Below, piece after piece: positions 24,501 to 37,173 of a stretch of DNA of 64,000 nt. Every line of letters starts with the position of its first letter. Within the stretch, counting starts at the first letter, position 1. The notes beneath the pieces were generated by a model that saw only the letters and a list, made by a program, of their open reading frames with translations, was not told where the DNA came from and searched no databases. Both the position numbers and the translations under genes were made by a program. The stretch spans positions 120,749,723 to 120,813,722 of the forward strand of contig JALIRH010000001.1 of NCBI GenBank assembly GCA_023055505.1. The letters are read 5' to 3'. The stretch is from Callipepla californica brunnescens (taxonomy: Eukaryota > Chordata > Aves > Galliformes > Odontophoridae).

Positions 24501-27500
24501 CTTAGCAATACAGTAGCATGAGAGGCATTGCATAAAATCAAATCACTGCTGGGGCAGATGCTTCCAGATTTAAAAGCTCGATTGGTACCACAGACACGTA
24601 GCTGTCTAACTGCAGGCTGTTTCGCCTGAAACTCAGGTTGTAAGGGCTTCTCAGGACCCCTTTTAGTCCCCAAACTGCTGTAACAAGGCTTAGGAGTCAT
24701 TCTTTGAGCTTCAAGGTGACTGTTTAGAACAGCAGTAGCTGCTCTGTGACATTCGGGCTCTACCAGTGTCTCTAAAGGTCTGCTTTCAGCTCTGATTCAT
24801 CAGCCCGTGTCACCCTTCTCCCCTCCCTTCACATCTCTGCCAGCTGTGGACATGACCAAGGTGACCTACATGCTCGTCACCTCCAGGCTAAGTTTTACCT
24901 CCATTCACAGTTTCTAAAATAGGACATGAAGCAGATGGACAGATCCTAGATGGTTCACAGAGGAACCATTTCATGACCTGGGACATGTCAAGTGACACTG
25001 AAGGTCCTCCACCAGTGATGTGTCAGTTCCCAAACACAGCCAGGCTTTCCCCATGATCCAGCAACCACATCTCATAGGAACGGGGCAGCTCCCACATCTG
25101 AAGAAAAAGCATAACCTGTAGAAATGAGTACTTGCAAGGGTGTATGTGAATATTCTTCCTACCTATAGCTTTAAGGGCCTATATAGCTTTCTAAATCTGC
25201 CTTTCCCATCCTGTTCTACCCTATTCCATCCTATTCTCTTCCATGGGATTCAAGTGGATGCACAGTGGGGTGCTCAGGGTACAGAACAAAAAGTGTCTGA
25301 GCTTTTCCATTCCAGAGATGGGATTCATCTCACAGGGTATCAGCATTTAGTCTAAGTGACTTATCCAAGCAGTCACTTATCAGACAACTGATAGACACAA
25401 GACTGGCTTGATAGCTCCTGATTCCTGTTTTAGATATTCATTTTGAGATGTACAAAGCCATTTAGTAGAGCTATATACCTGGCTATGTTGTCATGTGGGG
25501 TTTCTATACCACCAGCTTCGTTTGACTACCCAGTACTTAGATGCCCATGATGAATCAAGAGGCATTATTCCTTAGAAACTTCTATCTCCAACAGCAGGAA
25601 TAGCCAGAGCACATCACCAAAGAAACAACGTCATATTCACTGCAACATCCAGCTGGACAAGGAATTATCAGAAGTGAAAAAGCCAACTCTTATAGATTTT
25701 CTTCACAGTACACTACAACAATTCCTCAGGCCCACGATCCTTCACAATTCAAGACAGTAGGAGCACAAGGTCAAGGGCTGTAAGCCTGCACTGGACTGAT
25801 AGGAAGCGGTGCCACAATCTGTAGGTTACCACTGCCCTTGAGAGTAAAAATTATACTGCTGGGAAAACAAAGGCAACAACCCCAATCTCTGCAATAAACA
25901 ATGTAGAAGCTTCTTCAAGTCACTGGCAAGAGGCTTGAAATACTTCTTCTCATTTGGCAGTATCTGAAAGACTCAAACAGTCTCAGTATCTCCTCTGCTC
26001 TGGTTTTGACAAGAACAAAATTCTGGACCATGCCCAAGAGCTGCACGCACTGAAGATTGCTATTGGGGATTTAGGTTGGAGAATTTTGTAATGAAAATCC
26101 TCCTTGTGAAATATTGTCCCAGAATCTCCCATGAAACTACAAATAAATCACACGCAATGTTTCCCAAAGTGTCCTGGCCTCTGCTAAGCGCATAGATCAT
26201 ATCCTCCCACAGAGTACCTTTGTGAGGATCCGAGACCTGATCCAGTTAATCATCAGACAAGGTCCACGTGCTACTGAAGAGCTCATTGCTGGAGCACAGC
26301 CTGGTGCAGACCCCTTGGTAGCAGGTACAGAAACCAACTATTTGATTGCCTCATGTTCTAAACCCTAGTGTTTTCCTTCTTGTTATCTGGTAAAGGCTTT
26401 TTCGGTAACGGGATCACTTCTAATGAAATATATATTTTTTAATCTTATGTTCCATCTCTTATCTAGGACTCAAATTTAGATGCCAGTTCCCAGTTATCAC
26501 AGAAATGCCCCCCAGCCCAAGAGACATCTCTGTGTCAGTAGGTAGTGCACAGGACCAGGCCTTATTGAGCTGGAGGGTGTTTCAGCTTCCAGCTACGACT
26601 GCTTGCATCTGTGAGTGCTCCCACTGACTTCAGTGAGATGGGTAAAGTCCATCTTGGGAACACAAGCCTGGTTTAGAGCAAAATACGTTGAGGAAATGAA
26701 AGAGAAATTCTTGAAGATACGATGCTGAGTGCAGAGGTGATGAGGGAGGAACTGGGATTGAGGTAGTTCCACACAAAAAGGTGGTAGCTTTGAGTTAAAG
26801 CATAGATTTGTATTTAGACTGACAGTGAAAAAAAAGAGGGAAAGAGGTTTTAGACATTATAGGGTGAACTGGAGTACCCAGAAGGCTGTCCCAGCCCCAT
26901 AAAGAAGCGATACAAGCCCTTGATTCAGAGCAATCCTTGGTGGTGTGATGTTATGAGACCTCTGCTGTCACCTAGTGACAAAAAGGAAGAAGTACCCCCC
27001 CAAAAAATTAATAAATCTTGGGATGAAAGAAATGCCGGAGCAGGTTATGACAGGGGAAGAATAAAACTGAACACCTGGAGCACACTAGCAGTCTCACCTG
27101 TACACATGGAGCCAGTTGCGATGGTTTTTAAGATATCCTCCTGCAATTAGAGCAATTAGATTGCTCTAATTCTTCATGCAGTGCTCATGGCCAGCTTATC
27201 TTAAATGAGTGCCTCCCTTCTCCACTTGGAGGTTCTCCAGCTGAGACTGCCATCACAGGCAGCCCTGTGAGCACGCACTTGGGATATTTTAGTTGTCTGC
27301 TTCAGCATGGGATGTCTTGCTCCACAGGAGAGTGTATCTGTATCCATCAGCTATAAGGGGGAATGACATCCCAGACGTAGATACCCACACGGCAGGTGAG
27401 TTAGCTGCTGTCCCTTATGACTCAACTGGAGAAGAATTCCTCCAGAAACCTTGTTATCCTCATCCTCATCATTGCTGATTTTGTGAAGAAATACTCAAAG

Positions 27501-30500
27501 TAGCCACACCACGGATGAGCACAGTGCAGCTTTGTCTGTCAGATGGAGCAAGGAGCTCGCCCAGAGATTTGGGGATGTGCTTGGTAGGGTGACACGTCCC
27601 CTGTGGTGACACGCTGGAGGCAATGAAGAGCATGGCTGACAGCTGCAAGAGGTCAAGGGTGGCAGAAACTATCTGGGCAGAAGGAGGTGGAGGGAAACGA
27701 GGCGTGAGAAAAACAAGAGCCAATGGTGCATGCACAGAATGTGACATCAGGAGGTCGGAGTTCAAATCCCACATGTGACCTTTGTGTGATTTAGGACAAG
27801 CTGTTTCACCACTGCAGCTCTGCAGCACAGGAAGATACCAATTTCACATTGGGTGTCTCCAAAGGCGTTAAAGATGAACATCCTAAAACACCGCAGCAAT
27901 GCTGAGCACAGTAGTCTGCAAATAGTCCAGTTTCAAAGAAAGTTCAGGTTTCATTTCAGCCACACAGTTACCATCTGGGTTCCTCTCCCTGCTCTTTGAT
28001 TGCAGAGTAGTTTGACAGGCTTAATTTTCCACTTCTTAGCAGGGCTCAAGAAATTGAATCTGAATTTTGCCCTTGTTTGCCTGTCCCCCCCAGTATTTCT
28101 GAGCCATGCTGCAGAAGAGGGTATGGAAGCTTATCAATGCTGTCCTGCTCCGCTGGTTCCAGGCTCTCAGTTTCCTCTGAATAACTTCAATTAAGTTCAC
28201 TGACCTGTCAAAAGATATTTCAGAGATTTTCTAGCAAAGTCTTGCAAATAAAATATTAAGCACAATCAATCATTTCCCGTGACAGCTTCTTTGTCCATAA
28301 ACTGTTTCCATTCATTAGAAACCATCTATTTAAACGTCACAGTGTGTGGGAGAGGGGTGGGCATTCCAAAAAAAGATAGAAAAAAAACAACACTTCTTAA
28401 TCCTAATGACGAACTGTTTTCATGCTGGTGCCACATATTTGAGGGATAGCTGTGCCTTGAATAAAGCAGGAGCATTATGGGCGTTCAGCAGCTGGAAGCT
28501 TAACCTTCAGTGGTGTGAAGAGCGTGAAACTCCTCAAGACCAGCCAAGGCTAGAATCCAGGTTGGGTATTAGCAGTGATACACCTTCACGCATCCAAGCA
28601 AATTCCTCCTGCTCCCTGAAAAATAGAAGAAAACCATCTGCCTTCTCTATATTTCAGGATAAGTGGGGTATTTCTGAACAGGATTAAGAGTCCTTATATT
28701 CTCCTGCCAGTAAAAGCAAGCTGAGGATGAGGGCAGAGCCAGTGCCTAAGCTTGCCTTAGGTTGGCTTGAACACTCCTCCACAGCAAGAAGCCATGTCTC
28801 TTGGCCAAGGAGATGTTTTCCTACAAACAATGGGATGACAAATGCTGATACCCCTCCACCTGCACAGGGAAGGTAGCACACAGTAAACAAAGGCAACATT
28901 TCACTGCAGCATACATTACAGCTCAGCTCAGGTAAATATGCCACAGATGAATAATAAAAAGAGCACAGGCTGTTAGAAGGAGAGGCTGTCATGGAAACCC
29001 TGGCAGAGAGTGGTGGCATTTAGGGGACTCAGCTAGGAGTGACAGAAAATAGGGCATAGCTCCTTGGAAGGCTGCAGGACTCTGGGATTAAACACTCTGA
29101 GCAAGGCTGAAGGATGGGCAGTTCTTCCACAGGTTGTCCATCAACCCAATCTGTCATTGCCTTCCCTGTAAACCGGGGGAATTTTCACCTGCTATGAGTA
29201 GTTGGGGCTGCTAAAAAGGTCTACATTCTTCAGGACAAGGAACATCCCCAGGTGTTGGCAAAAATGTTGTAGGTAGGCTTCCATAGGGAACCTCTTTGCA
29301 ACCAGAAAGGTTTGGTGTGGGTACCCACCATGAAGTCTGGCAGCAGAGCCTGAAGGAATAACAGAAGAATGGCTTTGAATTCCCTCAGTAACACGGTCTA
29401 GAAGCTCATAGGTGATCCTGCACTCCTCCAAATCAACATCCTGCAGTGCTGGAGCACAAGGCAACTCCACACTGCTCATTTGAACTGAATTAATACTAAC
29501 TTTTTCAAAATGAACCCCACATTTTCCAGACCTGATTTCATCAGGTTTGGAAAGATCACCACTCAGAACATTGGTTTTGCTCCAGTGGTGTGCAAGCATT
29601 TTGCTCCTGACATTTATGTCGGAGTTTATATTTTAATTGGCAACCCCCAAAACACTCCAGAACAAGGGCAGACAGTGTGATAAATGTAAGAAATTGCCCT
29701 CCTTTCAATGCCTTTTCCGTAGTGCTTCCCCTTGCAGGAAGCCTGAGTGGTTTTATCCCTTTCTGAAAAGGAATGTGCAGCCGAGTCCCCAAACCTCGTA
29801 GCAGCAGGGCGCTGGAGATAAGGCAGGGAAAATATTTCACTTGCAAGGAAACTGTGCTCATCTCACACTAACGTCTCCATCCTCTGGAATCCAAGGCAAT
29901 AATTACAGCAATTTGTAGATAATTATTTGTTAATTAAAAACAGGCTTGCTGGGTACAGTTACCAATTTCCTCTGCTGGCTGCATAGGGCTGTGCAAGGAG
30001 ACACTGGGGGATTGGTGATTTTGTAAAAGCATTCATCTGTTCAGTTCAGAAAAAAAGGCCCCCAGTGGGTCGTCTCCCCCCCCTTCTCCCCACATCCTGG
30101 CAGGTCTGATTCATTCTCCAAAGACATCCCAGAGAAATCCATGCCTGGCTTCCCCTTGGAGATTTCCAATCAAGGTGACGTCTGTGTCTCTCCATAGCAT
30201 CCTGTTTCCCTGGCTAATTTAATGACCCAGGCTCACACAGATGCATTTCCATCCACACTTGACTTAGTAGATCCTAAAGGAGTTGTAGCCCTAAGTCAAG
30301 GCCATATGGATGAGAGAAGTTCACTTCCACCCCATATTAATACTAGTAGTAAAAAATGAACAATGTGTAGACGATGCCAAAGCTTGGAGTAAACTGAAAC
30401 CTCTGACTTACATAGTGCTGCTGGGCAGACTGTTGTTTTAGGTAACTGACTGAGCATGCCAGTTGTGAGACAAATCAATGAAAAGATTAGAGATGGCCTC

Positions 30501-30743
30501 CTAGAAATACTGCATGTGTATCTTGGGATGATTACCCTGACAGTGTGCCAGGATTTGGGATCTATTTGGTCCTCTGCCTTACTTTCTCTGATGGAGCACA
30601 CATCCTCCTGGGCCCATCACCAGCACAAAACCTGCTCCATGGCTCCCCATTTCTTGAAAGGTGGGAGAAATTATTTAGCCTGAAAACAAGGAAGTCATTG
30701 CTCCTCATCCACTGCTGGACTGAGCTGGCTCTCAGCAGTCAGT

Positions 30744-30885
30744 TTCATAGAATCATAGAATCGTTTGAGTGGGAAAGCACCTTGGGATGTCATCTCCTCC
30801 AATTGAAAAGGGACACCTACAGCTCGATCAGGTTGCTCAGAGCCCCATCCATTCTGATCTTGAATGTCATTTTGGATATCCCTTT
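30744..30885 (-). mobile_element. CR1 3'-end fragment
   Basis: ttcatagaatcatagaatcg...gagccccatccattctgatc, the complement of a CR1 tail. Confidence 0.82.
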
Positions 30886-32164
30886 TTCAAGGGCAATGAG
30901 GAACCAGCTCATGGAGAACCAGCAAGTTGGATCTGTGGGTTGTGTACCAAAACAGGACCAGGAGCACTGGTCTAAACCCTCATAAATAAATCCTCCTGGT
31001 GCAGCAGAGCTGCTCGATGCCATGGTGACAAGGACAGGACCAAGGAGTGACACAGTCATTTTGTCACTGTGTCCAGAAGCAGATGCTTCTCATCCCCTTT
31101 AGCAAAACAGCAGTGAGAACAAACCAGTGCTAATGGCAGGGAGCAAATTATACTGTCAATATCCTCTTCATGGAAATAATCTCATGGGTTGTTAGTCACA
31201 CAGAGCTGCCTTCGCCCCTCTAATTTTCTCTTGTATGTGGGCTTTCGTGTTCCTCTCATCACCTTAGCAGCTGAGTGCCTGCACCGTGTGCTGAGGAATC
31301 ACAATTAAGCAAAGTGGCTCGATGTCATGATGTATGGGATGACGTCTCTGCTTCAGCAGCACAGAAAACTAGAGAAGAACTAAGATTAAACACTGGGTTA
31401 ATTAGTACATTTAATTAGCTCTCAGTTATTAAATCCTTTCAGACCCTCAGATAAATTGCTCGAAGTACAAAACATTCCTCAGAAATGCTGTTATTTGTTC
31501 CGCTCTTCTCTCTCCAGGTGTGTGCAGAGCTGGGAAGCTTCAGCTTTCCTCCTGCATCTTCGTGCATCATCTCCAAGAGCACAGTGATCCCATACTCACC
31601 CACCCACAGGGCTACAGAGACCCACAGGGCTTCAGAGATTATCCCAGCAGCACTGACAGAGGGGTTTTGTTTACAGAAGGTGAATCCAGTTCCTCAGACA
31701 ACCAGAACAGACCACCAGAACAACACAGGCTCTGGGTAGTCTGCAAAACTCCATTTCCATGGAATCAAATCTGTAGGCCGTGCTCAATGTGTAGTTCACT
31801 GGGAAAGAGATGGTTGGGTCTGAGAAAGGGAGTTTCAGCATCATCAAGCTTTCCCATTCTTAATTTAACAACTGATGATGGCTAGAGATTCAGGTCCTCC
31901 TCTTGGGGGTGACCTCAACCATTACACCAAGAATTAATGGGAGGAAAGGGCTATCTTGGATGTGAGTTGTTTAGAAATAAAATAACAGTATATGAGGTTC
32001 AGTGGCCATCGAGCTGCAGCTTATCTCTCTTTTGTTGCCCCAAGACATGCTCTATCTGCTTGTCCCTTACACAAAGGATTTCACAACAGTTGTGCAGGAC
32101 TAGCTTGGACATGTTCGGACATGTTCATCAGCAAACTCTGAGTCACTGGTATTAATAATAGTCT
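30886..32164. other. Intergenic, no gene supported
   Basis: No repeat or exon recognised between the CR1 at 30744 and the array edge. Confidence 0.5.
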
Positions 32165-32170
32165 CTTACA

Positions 32171-32390
32171 ACCCATGGTGCTGCTTCCTTCTTGTTTTGA
32201 AAAACTCCTAAAAGACACAGGAACTACAAGTGACACACAAAGACACAAGAAAAAACACATGGTGGTTCCATGTGGGAGGGGGTAACACAGTTCCCTGCTC
32301 TGTGGACATGTATGTACCCTAAGATCAACCTGAGGCTGCTGAGGGAGTTGATGGAGGTGAGCTAAGCCGCTTTCCATCACCTATCAGGGT
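32171..32390 (+). repeat. Inverted 3' module at left edge of the array
   Basis: Reverse complement of the 3' modules at 34500-34700, running from cccatggtgctgcttcc to cacctatc. It contains the exon-like stretch coding MYP(K)IxLRLLRELMEV in + orientation. It joins a CR1 fragment directly, without the LTR present at the matching place in the three subunits. Confidence 0.7.
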
Positions 32391-32394
32391 TCCT

Positions 32395-33065
32395 GTTCAA
32401 CTGGAGAGGTCCCAGAAGAATGCAGGCTTGCCACTGTGACTGCCATCTCCAAGAAGGGTCAGAAGGAAGAGCTGGGAAACTACAGGCCTGTCAGTCTGTC
32501 TTCAGTTGCAGGGAAGGTTATGGAAAGGTCACATGTCATGTACGGGACAACCAGGGCATCAGGCCCAGACAGTGTGGGTTCATTAGGGCAGGTCCTGCTC
32601 GAGCAACCTGTTCTCCTTCTGTGATCCACTGACCCCTCTGATGGATGAGGGAAAGGCTGCTGATACAGTCCATCCAGGCTTCACAAAAGCCTTTGGCACT
32701 GTCTGAGACACTGTTCTCCCAGAGAAGCTGCAGCCCATGGCTTGGACACCTCCACTCTTTGCTGGGTAAAGAACTGGCTGAGCACTGGGCCCAGAGAGTG
32801 GTGCTGAACGGAGTCACACAGCTGGCAGCCGGTCACGTCTGCGTTCCCCAGGGTCGGTCCTGGGGCACATCCTGCTCAGTGTCTTTACTGATGGCCAGTA
32901 TGACGGCACTGAGTGCACCCTTAGTATATCTGCAGATGACACAAAGTTGGGGGGAAGAGTCAATCTGCATGGAGGTAGGAAGGCCCTACAGAGGGACCTG
33001 GGCAGGTTGATGAGTGGGCTCAGGCCAAAGGGAGGAAGTCCAACAAGGAAGCAGCGCAGGGAGCT
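32395..33065 (+). mobile_element. CR1 LINE fragment (RT region)
   Basis: Contains decayed CR1 ORF2 reverse-transcriptase sequence (AISKKGQKEELGNYRPVSLS, then [25 protein letters not shown] across shifted frames). Lacks a 3' tail and is embedded in the left edge of the array. About 670 bp survive here against about 100 bp in the array copies. Confidence 0.85.
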
Positions 33066-33394
33066 GCTCCTTTCTTCCTTCCACCTTCTCTTTCTTTGAA
33101 ACTGATCACAGAAGCAAAAACATTAAAACCCCTTCCAAACAGACTTCCTGAATCATTAAACTGTTCGCTGCTTCTTCCATCTTTTAACAACTTTTCAGAG
33201 AACCTCTGGAGGTATTTCTTATTGTCCTCATCTCCATCTACGCATCGGTAATTATATTCTCTTCCTGTTTGTAGCTGCGTTCCAGATATTTCCCCTCCTG
33301 ATTTTTATTCTTAGACACTCTTACACACGGAAAATACAACTGACATTCAAGGAAAGAAGAACAAAATGCACCACCACCCGATCCTCATCACCGC

Positions 33395-33664
33395 AGCGAT
33401 TCCGGGCCCAAGTCACAAAGACCACAGACAACACAGCCACAAGAGAAGGCAAGCACCGTAACCCAGCGTGCTCCTAAGATTGGCCACGAAATCTTAGCAG
33501 TGATGAAGACTGCCAGCCTTCAGACCACCCCTGAGGAGATGCTGCAGAATTAGGAAAACAGTAACAAACCTCCTGAATAAACTTTCTCATTCATTAAACC
33601 CATGGTGCTGCTTCCGTGTCTAGGATTTTGAAAACTCCTAGAAGACACAGGAACTACAAGTGCA
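33395..33664 (+). repeat. Inverted body end plus 3' module, diverged
   Basis: 33399-33475 is the complement of the body end (gattccgggcccaagtcac...). 33500-33664 matches the 3' module, with tgaataaactttctcattcattaaa at about 33573-33598 (AATAAA on +) and ggtgctgcttcc. It is more diverged than the main copies and so looks older. Confidence 0.65.
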
Positions 33665-34314
33665 CACATCAACCCATGCATTTGTGAGCAGGGTGCATTT
33701 TCATACTCATGTGAGATACTCAGCTTCAATTCTGAATTTCTGTGTGAGCTGGCATGGCATTAGGTTAAAATGTTGTAATACTTACAGGGTGCAGACCTGA
33801 CCTGTAAATCACAGAGACACGAGATACATGAAATTGAACATAGACATTTTCAGTTTTTTGGTCTATAGGTTACTTTTTGAGCCAAAAGAAGAAAGTTCAG
33901 ACAGAAGAGTGACAGGGGATACTGAGTACTACACAGGAGACAGTGCTCACAAATATATTACTATTCATAATATAAAATGATGGAAAGTTGTTCAAAACAG
34001 CACAGAAGCTGCCGTCCACTTGGAAGCATCACAAAGATTTCTATCACTCATCTACATACTCTTCTGTTGACAAATCTTGGTCTGTACCATTCCATGCTGT
34101 GTAAAAAAGAAAGCAGACGCCCAGTTAGATGAATGAGAAATTAGTTCCACCAAGTCTGAAAAGAAGACCCAGTAACTCTGCTACGATGGCATATACAGGA
34201 CAGCACAAGATCAGAAGAGCTCCTTTCAGCCTTGAAAACTAAAGGCATTCAACAAGCACTCAGCCATGAGTGCATGGACTCTGGGAAGGAAGGAGCACTC
34301 CTCACACTGCTGTG

Positions 34315-34323
34315 CTATATAGG
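34315..34323 (+). promoter_or_regulatory. TATA-box candidate in leader L1
   Basis: ctatatagg in leader L1, about 40 bp upstream of the ATG at 34361. The same element is kept in L2 (39233-39241) and L3 (46716-46724). In the three minus-strand leaders the site is changed to a gtagcatggg-like sequence. The spacing to the ATG leaves only a very short 5' UTR, so promoter function is an inference. Confidence 0.35.
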
Positions 34324-34360
34324 TCCCTGCTCCTCCTCCCTCTCATCACCTCCTGCCTTG

Positions 34361-34705
34361 ATGGCTCCAGGTGGACACGGCAGAAAGGGAACATCTGTGA
34401 CCATCGTGCTCAAGCACCAAGAGTACCAAAAGGCAATAATGGATGACAAACTCACTGTTTTATTACACGGACGGTGGAAGAAGGTAGCCCTTCTTCCCTT
34501 AGCTCACCTCCATCAACTCCCTCAGCAGCCTCAGGTGGATCTTAGGATACATACATGTCCACAGAGCAGGGAACTGTGCTACCCTCTCCCACAGGGAACC
34601 ACTATGTGTTTTTTCTTGTGTCTTTGTGTGTCACTTGTAGATCCTGTGTCTTTTAGGAGTTTTTCAAAACAGGACGGTAGCAGCACCATAGGTTTAATGA
34701 ATTAG
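34361..34705 (+). CDS. Candidate 114-aa ORF, array copy 1 (unknown protein)
   Basis: Open from an ATG about 40 bp after a TATA-like site. It starts MAPGGHGRKGTSVTIVLKHQ, continues EYQKAIMDDKLTVLLHGRWKK, and ends ...STIGLMN. The first third (KEYQKAI.DDKL.V..HGRW) faintly resembles the first strand and helix of a thioredoxin fold just before the active site, but no CGPC follows. The last two thirds run antisense through the 3' module, so the ORF is a fusion across a module boundary and may be fortuitous. It is kept at the same length in three array copies, but the copies are too similar for that to prove selection. Confidence 0.25.
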   Translation: MAPGGHGRKGTSVTIVLKHQEYQKAIMDDKLTVLLHGRWKKVALLPLAHLHQLPQQPQVDLRIHTCPQSRELCYPLPQGTTMCFFLCLCVSLVDPVSFRSFSKQDGSSTIGLMN

Positions 34706-34999
34706 AAAGTTTATTTTGGAGGGTTGTTAATGTTCCACAGTGTTGCTCTGAAGGCTGGCAGTCTTCATTGCTGCTGCTGAGCTATCAGCTCCACCAACTC
34801 CCTCAGCAGCCTCAGGTGGATCTTAGGATACATTCCTGTCCACACAGATGGGAACTGTGTTACCTGCTCCCACAGGGAAAGGAAACATCATGTGGTTTTT
34901 TTTCTGGTGTCACTGAGTGTCCGTTTTCGTCTTTTTGTAGTCTTGTGTCGTTTAGGAAATTTTAAAACGAGACGGAAGCAGCACCATTGCTTTAATGAA

Positions 35000-35825
35000 T
35001 GAGAAAGTTTATTGAGAAGGTTTGTTCATGTATTTTAATTTGTGATGGCTTCTTGGTGGTGGTCTGAAGGCTGGCAGTCTGGGTTGCTGCTGAGCTTTCG
35101 TGTCCGATGTCAGGAGCATGCTGGGTTACGGTGCTTGCCTTCTCCTGTGGCTGTGTCGTCTGTGGTCTCTGTGACTTGGGCCCGGAATCGGTGCGGATCC
35201 TCGGGCTGCGTGCAGGAGCACGGCGCGGTGCAGAGCGGGACGTGTGCTTTCCTCACGCTTCGGGCCATACCTTGTCCAGAAGAAGGACAAAAGGAGGAGC
35301 AGCTGCCTGCCCTGCTTCCCTGTGCTGCCCTCCCCTGCACAGCCCTGCTCACCGCGTTGCTGCTCTGCAGCCGTTCCCATGGCCGCGTGTGGAAAGGGGC
35401 ACTGCGGTCTGAGGTGCAGTGCCAGGACCTGCAATGGGGCCAGGGCTCAGCAAAGCAGCACAAAATACTCGGACAGCGCAGAGGGATCTTGGGGAGCCTG
35501 CAGGGTCCTGTAGGACCCAAGTGGGGTACACTATAGGAGTGACTTATCTGTGTTTGGAGCGCTGCCCTGTGGTCGGGAGACAAAGGCGGCTGAGGACAGG
35601 AGCGTGTCGCCGTGCTGCTGCGTCCCTGTCCCCGCGTTGTGGGTTGCTGTGACACCAAGCTGGCTGTGGAACGTGGGCTCCAGCAACCAGCACTGTGCTC
35701 TTGTGACGTGGCTGTGACGGCTGCACGGCGGTTCCTGGAGCTGGTGGCTGCCCCTGGTGGTGTGGCCGTGATGTAGCTGGGCTGGTGCTGCCCGGGATGG
35801 GGCTGCCTTCTTCCGCCGTCCGTGG
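35000..35825 (-). repeat. Array body B1 with minus-strand poly(A) signal
   Basis: Body module in minus-strand transcript sense, following leader(-) at 36090-35826 and ending at AATAAA (TTTATT at 35008-35013 on +). A frame across the leader/body (35531-35893, minus) runs EYQKAIMDDKLVILFHGRRK and ends in ...NTDKSLL. This copy lacks the second of two related ~300-400 bp segments seen in B2, B4, B5 and B6, so it looks like a recombination deletion between them. It is the most complete candidate minus-strand gene in unit 1 (about 36090 to 35008). Confidence 0.6.
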
Positions 35826-36090
35826 AATAAAATAACGAGTTTGTCATCCATTATTGCCTTTTGGTACTCTTTGTGCGTGAGCACGATGATCACAGATGTT
35901 CCTTTCTGCCGTGTCCACCTGGAGCCAGCGAGGCAGGAGGTGATGAGAGGGAGGAGGAGCAGGGCCCCATGCTACAGCAGTGTGAGGAGTGCTCCTTCCT
36001 TCCCTGAGTCCATGCACTCATGGCTGAGTGCTTGTTGAATGCCTTTGGTTTTCAAGGCTGAAAGGAGCTCTTGTGATCTTGTGCTGTCCC
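35826..36090 (-). repeat. Leader(-) copy 1
   Basis: Reverse complement of the L(+) core (ggacagcacaagatc ... gatgacaaactc). The ATG of L(+) is CTG here (SLAPGGHGRKG), and the TATA-like site is lost. Further minus-strand copies lie at 40532-40798 and 43326-43583. The flank upstream (36090-36442) is unlike that of L(+). Confidence 0.75.
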
Positions 36091-36339
36091 GGAGGCCCTG
36101 GTAACGCCTGGGTTGCCCCCTAGGGTCATGCCTTGAAAGTGCAGCATGGTGGCAGGAGCTTTAGTGTTATCGGTGAGGTCTGTGAGGGGTTATCATGTGA
36201 GAGCAGTGATTGCAGGGGATGGTATCGCTGTGCTGAGCAAAGTGGAAGCACCCACGGTCATGGGAAGCACCCACAAAATGGGATGTCACAGTGGTGTACA
36301 GTAAATGCTACTGCCTAGTGCCATACATGCTGCCCTCTT

Positions 36340-36442
36340 TCTGTAGCGGTTCCCCATCTCCTCCTTTTGACCCTTCCTGGAGATGGCAGTCACACTGGCA
36401 AGCCTGCAGTCTTCAGGAGCCACTCCAGTTGAACAGGAACAC
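36340..36442 (-). mobile_element. CR1 RT-region remnant in array flank (also at 41050-41150, 43835-43936)
   Basis: Complement reads gttcctgttcaactggag...gactgccatctcc, which matches the CR1 reverse-transcriptase segment at 32395-32450. It is a short remnant present before each solo LTR. Confidence 0.65.
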
Positions 36443-37173
36443 TGTCACACTCCAGTAGAACGCAGGGAGACAAGGTTCTTTGATTATGTGTATACCCGGC
36501 ATGAGATTAAGACACAACAGGTCAAATTTTATTACCAGTTCACTACAAATACTAGTTGCTTAGGGAAATGGGGAGGGGAAGGTGGGTGATAGAAAAGAGG
36601 TGAAAAAGCAAGGGGACTTGTCAGAAAGCAAGAGAGGGAGAGAGCATCACCACTGTGGATCCAGTGAGGTCTGTAGTATGTCTGTTGATCTCAGGATCTC
36701 TCTGGTCACTGTGGGTGATGGGAGAGAGCCGGGAAGCTTCGCAGCAAGCAGTCCCCGGGGGGTTCTTCTTCTGCGTGTGTTCTTCTCCAAGAGTTCTCCG
36801 AAAGTTTTTCTCTAGGAGTTCTTCTTAAAATCCTTGGTTCAGTGAATGCCTTTTATCCCCCATCTCTCAGGTTTTTTCTCTTTGTTAGTGGGACATACCT
36901 GGCCCAACAGATAAGCCAGCAGGGAGCGGTACCTTCATTGCCATGCACAACCATTATCGTCTTCTGCAGTGATTAGCTTCTCCAAGCTGAATCCCCCCAA
37001 AAAACAGGCTTGTCCCTATTTCTGCTCATCTTTACAACTGTAAGCAGAGACACTGAGGCACCATGACACCCCTAAATAGTTTGCAATAGTCAGTTAGAGT
37101 GTTATCACCAGAAAGGCCTCATGAAAGAAGCTTTGTGACAAAAAAAAAGAACAGTTTTTGTCTTTCACAAACA
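36443..37173 (-). mobile_element. Solo LTR (avian ERV type), array copy 1
   Basis: About 731 bp with TG...CA ends as read on +. In minus sense it has ATAAAAGG (TATA-like) at 36858-36848 and AATAAA at 36533-36528. No coding domains flank it, so it is a solo LTR. It lies between a CR1 remnant and a 3' module; the left-edge array copy at 32390 has these two joined without it. I saw no convincing target-site duplication. Confidence 0.6.

Larger units (their letters stand above)
18663..30743. other. Large gene-poor intergenic block
   Basis: Twelve kilobases with almost no recognisable CR1. The part 18800-20130 is AT-rich and repeat-free, resembling conserved non-coding DNA. One pair of splice-bounded open segments lies at 26214-26324 and from 26467. 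No gene can be named. Confidence 0.5.

Noticed and set aside
1..32000. Search for 3' exons of TENM4, the expected upstream neighbour of NARS2 in vertebrates
   Set aside because: No frame resembling teneurin repeats or its C-terminus was seen. If present, it lies to the left of this window.
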